Source of the DNA: Ruminiclostridium papyrosolvens DSM 2782
GTDB taxonomy: Bacteria > Bacillota > Clostridia > Acetivibrionales > DSM-1351
Direction of reading: 5' to 3'
Length of the DNA: 64,000 bases
Assembly (NCBI RefSeq): GCF_029318685.1
Contig: NZ_CP119677.1
Location: forward strand, 1,846,001 to 1,910,000
Shown: one piece after another, positions 17,150 through 24,900 of the stretch
How the letters are laid out: every line of letters starts with the position of its first letter
Position numbering within the stretch: position 1 is the first letter of the stretch
Program-made: the position numbers and the translations under genes
The notes under the pieces: generated by a model
Databases searched by the model: none
Told to the model about the DNA's origin: nothing
What the model saw: the letters and a program-made list of their open reading frames with translations, nothing else

Positions 17150-17180
17150 ATATAATCTTGCCGATAAACAGGGATTTATA
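17150..17180 (+). promoter_or_regulatory. Conserved promoter block (copy 1)
   Basis: ATATAATCTTGCCGATAAACAGG at 17150-17172 holds a TATAAT -10 box and then a CCGATAAA element. A 20/22 identical block lies at 18348-18369 before another island gene. The downstream part CCGATAAACAGGGATTTATA resembles the repeats near 9.8-9.95 kb. Confidence 0.45.
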
Positions 17181-17224
17181 TGTTTTATTGAATCATCATT
17201 TACTATGTAGAAAGGAGTATACCA

Positions 17225-17980
17225 ATGCGTATAGAAAAATGGGGGTTTCTGCTATCGTATGCAATATATTTGGGTTTTTGTATCATTTTCTCAATTATTA
17301 GCAAAGATACTTCTGCTATTAATACAATGATTTTTGCGATTACTATTGCCAGTACGGCCTTTTCCATATCCGACCTTATGTTTACAAAATTAGATATTGA
17401 TAAAAAGGAAAGAGAATCTTTATATTCCTTATATCATTTAACTAAATATGCAAAGAATTTTTATATAAATAAAATAATGGAAAAATACAAAGATGAAGCA
17501 GATAAGATGGTTTCTGTATTGATGGAACTATTTGATGAAGCTGAAATAGATAAAATCATTTCTGGTAGCCTCACGGCAGAGGAGAAAGAAAATTACTTGG
17601 ATAAGATAAAAGAATATTCAAATGATGGTGTTAAAGACTGTTTAAAAAAGCTCTTGGAGTCGGATGATGAAATGTCTATAGAAGATGATGAAAACGATGA
17701 AAAAATGATTCCTGAAGTGCTAATATTTAGCAAACGGAATGAGAAAATTAAATACATACTGGCTTCAAGTATAGCAGTTATGGGACTTATTGCCTTATTG
17801 GTAATATTGACTGTAAGAATTGAAGCAATACCATATATAATTAATGCACTCACTGGGCTGGCATTTCTTGCAGTGATACTTAATTTGTTATTGAAAGAGT
17901 ATTATAAAGCAAACTCTTTAAAAAAGCTGACTGAAGAAAAAAACAAGCTAATTAGAGATATAAGTAGTAGGAGATCATAA
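17225..17980 (+). CDS. Hypothetical four-pass membrane protein
   Basis: 251 residues behind AAAGGAGT. Two N-terminal membrane segments (about 8-26 and 32-50) and two near the C-terminus (about 178-198 and 202-220) flank a cytoplasmic, highly charged helical region of 120 residues (rich in Asp/Glu/Lys) that probably forms a coiled coil; a basic tail follows. No named domain is recognised. The shared promoter block with the 18395 gene hints at common regulation. Confidence 0.6.
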   Translation: MRIEKWGFLLSYAIYLGFCIIFSIISKDTSAINTMIFAITIASTAFSISDLMFTKLDIDKKERESLYSLYHLTKYAKNFYINKIMEKYKDEADKMVSVLMELFDEAEIDKIISGSLTAEEKENYLDKIKEYSNDGVKDCLKKLLESDDEMSIEDDENDEKMIPEVLIFSKRNEKIKYILASSIAVMGLIALLVILTVRIEAIPYIINALTGLAFLAVILNLLLKEYYKANSLKKLTEEKNKLIRDISSRRS

Positions 17981-18094
17981 ATAAAATAATTTAACTTAAA
18001 AGCTATGATAAATTCCAATTTATAGTTGAGCATAATGTGGTTGAGTTATTTTATCTACTTAATGTTTCAAAGAACGTATGGTCACACATCCAAT

Positions 18095-18199
18095 GGAGTT
18101 ACGGAGTTCTATTGCCTTGTCCCCTATCAGGAATGGGTATTTGGCAATAACTTAAGAAAGGAATGCAGTATTTTGACAGTTATTCTATGCTGTAACTCC
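18095..18199 (+). other. Candidate structured RNA or decayed repeat
   Basis: GGAGTTAC (18095-18102) pairs perfectly with GTAACTCC (18192-18199) and encloses TATTGCC/GGCAATA (18110-18116, 18143-18149). The nested helices sit in a 414-base gap without a convincing gene. No known RNA family is recognised. Confidence 0.3.
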
Positions 18200-18347
18200 T
18201 TGATGAGATATAAATAGATTTTTATCCCTTTAAAGAAAAAACTTTGAATAAGGTGCATTAAAAAATGTAATAAAAACGGTAAAATACTGGATGTGAAAAC
18301 GTATGCATTGGCAAAAGCTTAACTGTAATGAGTATATAGTTTATAAT

Positions 18348-18380
18348 ATATAATCTTACCGATAAATAGGAGTGTATAAA
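18348..18380 (+). promoter_or_regulatory. Conserved promoter block (copy 2)
   Basis: ATATAATCTTACCGATAAATAGG at 18348-18370 repeats the block at 17150. It contains TATAAT boxes at 18342 and 18349 and ends close to the ribosome site of the 18395 gene. Confidence 0.45.
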
Positions 18381-18394
18381 GGAGCTGCATCAAG

Positions 18395-18925
18395 ATGGGA
18401 AAACATTTGCCATTAGCAAATAATTTTACAGTATATAAAGATGAGATTGAATTAATACAAGCTCAAAATCGAGTAGAATGCGATTTATACTCAATAATTG
18501 CTAATATTATTAGAATAAGCAAGCAGGGTGGAAATATTTCTTTAAGAGATGTTTCTGTACGACGGACAACTGATTTTTCGAGATCGTTTAAAGGAGACGT
18601 AGGATTTCCTGACTTTGTGATAAGGACAAGAGAAAAAAGTGAGAATGCAGCTATTCTTGGGGCGGTTGAAATAAAGTATATAGGTTTAAATTTGGAAGAC
18701 TATATAGAACAATTAAACGGGCATATTGATTTTTACAAACAGGTTATTTACACTAATGGTATCGAATGGAGATTTTATCATTTAGACCAATTAGGAAATA
18801 AAAAGCTTATATGGGAAGTATCTCTCGGAGAATCAAATGGAGAAGCAATTATTTGGAATGATGAGGAGAAATGGTGGGATTTGTTAGTAAAAATAGACAA
18901 TATTACATGGGCAAAGCAGAAATAG
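18395..18925 (+). CDS. Solitary PD-(D/E)XK nuclease-like protein (HsdR N-terminal type)
   Basis: 176 residues behind AAAGGAGCTGC. The core reads GDVGFPDFVIRT (D), about 20 residues, then GAVEIKYIG (E-x-K), then EQLNGHIDFYKQVIYTNGIEWRFYHL. This is the order seen in type I restriction HsdR N-terminal nuclease domains (PD..ExK..QL..Y....ViyTNG..W.fY). No helicase or methylase partner is adjacent, so it is not a classical restriction system. It may act alone in defence or be a remnant. Confidence 0.65.
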   Translation: MGKHLPLANNFTVYKDEIELIQAQNRVECDLYSIIANIIRISKQGGNISLRDVSVRRTTDFSRSFKGDVGFPDFVIRTREKSENAAILGAVEIKYIGLNLEDYIEQLNGHIDFYKQVIYTNGIEWRFYHLDQLGNKKLIWEVSLGESNGEAIIWNDEEKWWDLLVKIDNITWAKQK

Positions 18926-18978
18926 ATTAACAAATTCCAATTTGAAGTGCCCATTTGTCAGGAGTTGAGGATAGGATT

Positions 18979-19067
18979 GTGTGTGATCTGACGGAATAGC
19001 CTTATGCCGTTCTTTTTGCATAGTATATAATCATAGTCTCTCCATAACTTGACATGGGGAGATTTTT
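18979..19067 (+). promoter_or_regulatory. Putative attenuator leader of the vat operon
   Basis: A mini-ORF GTG..TAG (18979-18999, six residues MCDLTE) follows GAGG with 8 bases of spacing. Then comes a short hairpin with a T run (ACGG/CCGT, T run near 19012-19018). A strong terminator follows: TCTCTCCAT (19037-19045) pairs with ATGGGGAGA (19054-19062) and five Ts follow, ending just before the vat ribosome site. The arrangement resembles ribosome-mediated attenuation of antibiotic-resistance genes. Confidence 0.5.
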
Positions 19068-19086
19068 ATTGGAAGGGGACTTGAGT

Positions 19087-19737
19087 ATGCAAAAAACAAA
19101 GAAGTATGGACCGAACCCGAATACTGTTTACCCTATGGAGGGGTTTACAAGGATTGTCTTTCTAAAGAATATTATCAAAAATCCAAATATAATTGTTGGT
19201 GATTACACCTACTATGATGATAATGATAACAACCCAGAAAAATTTGAGAAGAATGTTTTATATCACTATGACTTTCTGGGGGATAAGCTGATTGTCGGAA
19301 AGTTCTGTGCCATTGCATCCGATGTAAAATTTATAATGAACGGAGCAAACCATAAAATGAAGGCATTCACAACTTACCCCTTTGGAATCTTCCGAAACGG
19401 GTGGGAGGCAGGAATTCCTGAACTCAAGGATTTGCCTTACAAGGGGGATACCATAATTGGAAACGATGTTTGGATCGGGTATGACTCCATAATTATGCCT
19501 GGAGCTAAAATCGGAGATGGTGCGATTGTTGCCGCAAAATCAGTAGTTACAAAGGATGTACCGCCATATACCATCGTCGGTGGAAATCCTGCAAAGATCA
19601 TAAGAAAGCGGTTCAGTGATGAAGTCATAGAATATTTGTTGCGGATCAAATGGTGGAACTGGAGCATTGAGAAGATTACAGAAAGTATACCAGATCTCTG
19701 TAGTGAAGATATTCAAAGATTGAGAGAGATTATATGA
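19087..19737 (+). CDS. vat: Vat-family O-acetyltransferase (streptogramin A type)
   Basis: 216 residues from the ATG after AAGGGGAC; the upstream in-frame ATG at 19054 lies within the terminator stem. It is a left-handed beta-helix (hexapeptide) acetyltransferase: [33 protein letters not shown] with the catalytic-type His of [19 protein letters not shown] hexapeptides and [13 protein letters not shown]. Vat enzymes acetylate streptogramin A; related xenobiotic acetyltransferases share the fold, so the exact drug is not proven. It heads an operon with an HD hydrolase and a LUD protein and is preceded by a likely attenuator. Confidence 0.85.
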   Translation: MQKTKKYGPNPNTVYPMEGFTRIVFLKNIIKNPNIIVGDYTYYDDNDNNPEKFEKNVLYHYDFLGDKLIVGKFCAIASDVKFIMNGANHKMKAFTTYPFGIFRNGWEAGIPELKDLPYKGDTIIGNDVWIGYDSIIMPGAKIGDGAIVAAKSVVTKDVPPYTIVGGNPAKIIRKRFSDEVIEYLLRIKWWNWSIEKITESIPDLCSEDIQRLREII

Positions 19738-19748
19738 AGGAGAGAAAA

Positions 19749-20243
19749 ATGGACTGTAACAGGGCTTTAGAATATGCAACAAATAAGCATAAAGGGCAGA
19801 AGCGTATTGGCGGAGACGAATATATCAGCCATCCTGTGGCAGTATCGAATATACTCAAGGACTTGGGATATTCATCTGATGTCCAGATTGCAGGTTTATT
19901 TCACGATTTGCTTGAAGATACGGATGCTGCAAAAGAAGAGATTTTAGAGTTAAGCAATGCAGAGGTTCTTGAGGTTGTGACACTTCTTACCAAAGAAGAA
20001 GGTTATGACATGAATCAATATATGATAAGGATTAGAGCAAACGAAATAGCTCTTGTGGTTAAGCTGGCGGATCGGCTGCATAACCTTATTTGTGCTGTTT
20101 ATGCGGATGAAAAATTTAAGAAAAAGTATATTGTTGAAACACAGAAATATTATATTGACCTCGCTGCGGGAACATCTTTTGAGAATCCAATTAAGAGAGC
20201 ATTGCAGGGACTTATTGACAGTGTTGAAAAAGAAAAGGTATGA
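19749..20243 (+). CDS. HD-domain hydrolase, RelA/SpoT-type
   Basis: 164 residues from the ATG after AAGGAGAG; an ATG at 19734 overlaps the vat stop. Motifs of the SpoT/MESH1 HD phosphohydrolase family: ISHPVAVSNIL, GLFHDLLEDT (HD..ED metal ligands) and VKLADRLHNL (the conserved D). Full SpoT adds synthetase and TGS domains that are absent here, so this is a stand-alone hydrolase, possibly acting on (p)ppGpp or related nucleotides. It is coupled to vat upstream and LUD downstream. Confidence 0.8.
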   Translation: MDCNRALEYATNKHKGQKRIGGDEYISHPVAVSNILKDLGYSSDVQIAGLFHDLLEDTDAAKEEILELSNAEVLEVVTLLTKEEGYDMNQYMIRIRANEIALVVKLADRLHNLICAVYADEKFKKKYIVETQKYYIDLAAGTSFENPIKRALQGLIDSVEKEKV

Positions 20244-20254
20244 GGTTTAGTAAA

Positions 20255-20896
20255 ATGGATAAGAATGTTGATTGGTTTCTCCAGAAGCAGATTGAAAGAA
20301 CGATGGAGAATTTTGAAAAGCACAATATAGCAGCTTTCTATGTTGAAAATGAAGGACAATTGCTGCAAATGGTAAAGGAATTGATTTCAGAGGGGTCTAC
20401 GGTTGGCGTTGGGGATTCTATGACCTTGTTTGAAACGGGAGTTATTGACTTTTTGAGGAGTGGAAACTACAGGTTTTTAGATAAATACCGAGAGGATATT
20501 ACCAGCGAAGAGAAGAAAAAACTATACAGAGAATGCTTTTCGGCAGATACATATTTGTGCAGTACCAATGCACTTACCGAGGATGGAGAACTGTACAACA
20601 TTGATGGAAATGGGAATAGGGTAGCAGCCATGTTATACGGCCCCGACCAGGTTATTATTGTTGCAGGTATCAACAAGATAGTCAAAAGTGTGGAGGAAGC
20701 AGAAAAGAGGGTAAGGAATTATGCTGCACCAATAGATGCAAAGCGGCTCAATAAAAATACACCTTGTGCGATCACAGGTTGCTGTATCGACTGTAAGAGC
20801 AAGGATAGGATTTGTAACGACTTTGTTGTCATAAAGGGGCAGTTTAATAAGGAGAGAATAAAGGTAATTATTATTGGAAAGCCTTTGGGATACTGA
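20255..20896 (+). CDS. LUD-domain protein (LutC/YkgG-like)
   Basis: 213 residues from the ATG preceded by GAGG with 9 bases (an upstream ATG at 20240 is possible). LUD family features: VKELISEGSTVGVGDSMTLFETG, CSTNALTEDGELYNIDGNGNRVA and VIIVAGINKIV. A C-terminal Cys cluster (CAITGCCIDCKSKDRIC) resembles iron-sulfur or metal-binding tails found in clostridial members. LutC relatives take part in lactate oxidation, but many orphan LUD proteins have no known role. Third gene of the vat operon. Confidence 0.8.
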   Translation: MDKNVDWFLQKQIERTMENFEKHNIAAFYVENEGQLLQMVKELISEGSTVGVGDSMTLFETGVIDFLRSGNYRFLDKYREDITSEEKKKLYRECFSADTYLCSTNALTEDGELYNIDGNGNRVAAMLYGPDQVIIVAGINKIVKSVEEAEKRVRNYAAPIDAKRLNKNTPCAITGCCIDCKSKDRICNDFVVIKGQFNKERIKVIIIGKPLGY

Positions 20897-21027
20897 TACT
20901 TAAATGTTTTAGATTGATGAAATAGGTTGAAAAATCCTGTATAATGAAACCAGTTTAATATTATAATTGATGACCAACACAATAATGTGGATTTCATTGC
21001 CACAGACACACAATGTCATTGCATTTA

Positions 21028-21055
21028 AGCGGATGGGTTAAGCCCGTTTGTTTAT
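21028..21055 (+). terminator. Possible terminator/leader hairpin before 21111
   Basis: GGATGGG and CCCGTTT flank a TTAAG loop and are followed by a T-rich stretch. It is part of a 215-base gap that also has a TATAAT box (about 20939) and a small CACA/TGTG hairpin (about 20977-20988). Confidence 0.4.
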
Positions 21056-21110
21056 TTCAATGGCTTTTTTTATTTTTAAAATTGGATAATATATGTTGAG
21101 GTCTAAAAAC

Positions 21111-21680
21111 ATGGGTTACATAGGGCGAAGAATGAGTGAAAATGCAAACGAGGCATATAAAAAAGGATTATTACCGAGAAGCAAGTTTACTAAAAAGTTA
21201 TTGAAAGAAAACGGCTGGTCATATTCTGTTTCTTTTTTCAATTGGCTCTGTAAAGAAGGTTATATAGTGCCTTTGGAGTACCATCACACCACGCCAATGA
21301 TGATATGTACTCCTTTTTATGCTTTGGATACTATCAGTTATGTTTCCAATAATTATGATTTGGAATCCTTATATGAAATATATCTTCAGAGGTGTACTAT
21401 GAGAGATATTTTAAGAAAAAAAGGAGTCCAGCGTGTAAAAATTCTTGTCAGCAGAGCGGTAATGGGGACTAAATCTGATGTATATTTAGATTGTCTGCTA
21501 TATAATAAACTGTACTGGTGGGCAAAGGATAAATGCTTTAAAGCCAATTCTAATGAAGTTGCTCTCATAAAGACATTTGATTTGGACGATTTTGCAGATT
21601 GGTATAACCCAAACCGAGAGAAAATAGAACGACAAATTTGTATCCGTAAAATTTATTACAGAAAACCTCAAAACGGGTAG
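21111..21680 (+). CDS. Hypothetical protein, mobile-element type
   Basis: 189 residues from the ATG preceded by GAGG at 9 bases; the ATG at 21093 has no ribosome site. The N-terminus MGYIGRRMSENANEAYKKGL followed by LPRSKFTKKLLK resembles a conserved family on clostridial phages and integrative elements. Function unknown. The basic C-terminus suggests nucleic-acid binding (inference). Confidence 0.55.
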   Translation: MGYIGRRMSENANEAYKKGLLPRSKFTKKLLKENGWSYSVSFFNWLCKEGYIVPLEYHHTTPMMICTPFYALDTISYVSNNYDLESLYEIYLQRCTMRDILRKKGVQRVKILVSRAVMGTKSDVYLDCLLYNKLYWWAKDKCFKANSNEVALIKTFDLDDFADWYNPNREKIERQICIRKIYYRKPQNG

Positions 21681-21983
21681 ATTACTATATATTGCTTTGT
21701 AGGTAACCGATCAACAAAATAACTCTTTCTTTTCAGTGGGGTCTTTAAATCAAAGTAAAATAGAAATGCTTTTGCCCGTACCAGTTACAATCTGGTCACG
21801 GTCCTTATGATATCAAATCTGCATGTACTCCATTTACCGTTCTTACCATACCGCCGTATATAAAGCTGACTTTTTTGAGAGGCTTCTGCGAATCAAAAAA
21901 AACATATGGCTAAACTATAGAATTATTTGGTAAAATTATGTCAATAGGTGTTTAAAACTAAAAGATATATAAGGTGAGGTGGA
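21681..21983. other. Intergenic stretch before the Avs-like gene
   Basis: No gene is assigned. A hairpin CCGTACCAG/CTGGTCACGG spans about 21777-21802. On minus, an open frame of about 35 codons ending near 21796 could be a decayed coding end, not recognised. Confidence 0.3.
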
Positions 21984-21989
21984 TTGCAC

Positions 21990-24900
21990 TTGTCTATAGA
22001 TTGGAATGCTTTGAGGATATGGGACGGGTCACAGCAAACTGCATTTGAAGAATTATGCTGTCAGCTTGCAAGACATGAAGATATTCCGCATGGGTTAGAA
22101 TTTGTTAGGAAAGGTACTCCTGATGCAGGCGTTGAATGTTACTGGAAACTAAAAAATGAAGACGAATGGGGCTGGCAATCAAAGTTTTTTACAAAAACGC
22201 CTGAAGCTACCCAATGGAAGGAACTTGATGAATCTATTACGACAGTTTTAAGAAAGCATCCGAAACTTAAGAAATATTATATTTGCATACCTTTAGATAG
22301 AGCTGACCCAAGGATTGAAAAGCAAAAGTGGTTTATGGATAAATGGGATGAAAAAGTTGCTTTGTGGAAGAAACAGGCTCAAGATTGCGGTATGGAAGTC
22401 GGCTTTGAATATTGGGGGACTTCAGAAATATTTGACCGACTTTCTAAAGAAGAACACAGGGGAAGGTATCTTTTTTGGTTCAATAAAGAGCAGTTTAGTC
22501 TGGAATGGTTTAAGAGTAGATTGCAAGAGACGATTGCAAATGTAGGTCCAAGATATACACCTGAACTTAACGTAAAACTTCCTATAGCTAAAATATTTGG
22601 TGCATTAGGTTGCACTGATGAATTCATAAATGAAGTGAAAAACTTATGCGGTAATTGTTTAAAACAATTTCATAAATTATCATCAACAAAAGTTAGAACT
22701 CTCTGTCCCCAAAAGTATGATGAGTTAACCGCAAAAGCAGGAAAAATAGTTGAAGTAAAAGATAAGATTGATAGAATTAAAGCAAATGCTATAGATTGGA
22801 CAACCTTTACTACAACACTTGAAGAAATGATAGAGCTTGTTGATAGCACGAACAGAGATATTCAGCTCTTGGAAATAGAAGAGAAAAAAGCTGAAGAAAA
22901 AAAAGGCACTGTCCAAAAATATGATTCTGAATATCATTACGTATATCAATTTAGAAAAAAGTTATATGAATTTTCAGATTTCATTACAGACTGTAAAGCA
23001 AATCTCACAAACTTAAGAACGTTGCTGTTGCTCGGTGATGCAGGTTCAGGCAAAACCCATTTACTTTGTGATGTCGCAGAAAGTAGACTTTTAGTAGGAC
23101 TGCCATCAATTTTACTATTAGGGGGACATTTTTTCAATGAGGAACCTTGGTCGCAGGTATTAAAGCTACTGGATGTAAAGAGTAGTAAAGACGAATTTTT
23201 ATCGATTCTCAATACAGTAGGAGAAACAAGACAATGCAAGGTCCTTTTAATAATTGATGCCCTTAATGAGGGGGAAGGACGGAAATTTTGGCAGAAGCAT
23301 ATTGCTGGATTCATTGAGAGTATAAAAAAATACGAATGGCTATGTTTGGCAGTCAGTGTAAGAAGTACTTACGAGATGGCAATTATTCCTGATCACCTTG
23401 ACATGAAAAGCCTTATAAGAGTTTATCATAATGGCTTTAGTGATATTGAGTATGAGGCAACAAACCAATTTTTTGCTTACTATGGCATCCACAAACCCTC
23501 AATGCCGTTATTGGTACCTGAATTCAAGAATCCGCTTTTTCTCAAGTTATTCTGTATAAGCATAAAGAACAGAGGAGCGGATACAGTTCCAAATGGTATA
23601 GAAGGCTTGAATAGGATTTTTAACTTTTATATCGATTCTGTAAATTTGAAGCTTTCAAAAGAAGAATATCTAAATGTAAACCCGAAATCAAATTTTATAA
23701 GGAAAGCTATTGATAAGATAGCTGATGCAATGGCTGATACAAACTTGTATTATCTACCAATAGAATCTGCTATGGATATAGCCGATAGCATATGCCATAA
23801 GGAGGAATTTGAACGGTCGCTTTATAGGTACTTAATAAGTGAAGGAGTATTAAGTGAAGACAGGGTAAGAACAAAGGATAAGGATTGGATTGATGTTACG
23901 AGGTTTTCATATGAGAGGTTTACGGACTTTATGGTAGTTAAGCGTCTCATAGAAAAGCTGTATAAAAAAGAGTCAGGAGAATTTGATACAGAAGTATTAA
24001 AGGAACGGTATCTAAAAGATGAATATGCCGCCTGGAGGCATAAAGGTATAGTTGAGTCGTTGTTTGTACAATTGCCTGAAGCTACTGGAAAGGAGTTAAT
24101 TGAATTATTACCAGAGTGCAGCAGCTATGAATCCGTAGTGGATGCGTTTATAGAAAGTTTTATATGGAGAAACCCCGATTATTTTAGTGATAAAACAACT
24201 GACTACATAAATAAATACATAATGTGCTATAAAGAAAGCAGAAACAACTTTATCAACTCCTTGCTATTAATTTCTTCAAATGAAACACACCCATTCAACG
24301 CAGAAAGACTACATGGATTCTTATGGGACATGGATATGGCAGTTAGGGATAGCTGGTGGACAATTTTTCTTTATGACCATTATGGTGAAAAGAAAGCGGT
24401 AGATAGACTTTTAGACTGGGGTCTCTCCAATGCTGATAAATCTTACATAAGTGATAAATCTATAGAATTAATTAGTGTAAGTCTTTCGTGGTTTCTTACT
24501 TCTTCTAATAGGTTTTTACGGGACAATGCAACAAAAGCTCTTGTAAATATACTGACTGATAGAATAAATGTAGTCAACAATCTTTTGAAAAGGTTTAATG
24601 GAGTTAATGATCCATATGTGCTTGAACGACTGTATGCTGTTGCTTATGGCTGTGCCTTAAGGAGTAATAATCCTGAACAAATATCGGTTCTTGCAAAATG
24701 TATTTATGAATTAGTTTTCAATAATAAGGAAGAAGTATATCCGAATGTTTTGTTAAGAGATTATGCAAGAGGAATTGTTGAATGTGCTATTACTAAAGGA
24801 GATTTAGAAGGTGTAGTCGCAGAAGAAATTAGACCTCCTTATAAAAGTAAATTATCCCTTAAGATGCCTTCTAATAAGATATTCTCAAAATATACAGAAA

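Noticed and set aside
18026..18217. 63-residue plus-strand ORF in the gap before the PD-(D/E)XK gene
   Set aside because: No ribosome site, unnatural composition, and it overlaps the nested helices; treated as non-coding.
18010..18945. AAATTCCAATTT after two neighbouring stop codons
   Set aside because: Short AT-rich string, no further shared context.
21740..21900. Minus-strand fragment with protein-like residues (RRYGKNGKWSTCRFDI)
   Set aside because: No start, short, and no recognised family; mentioned only within the intergenic note.
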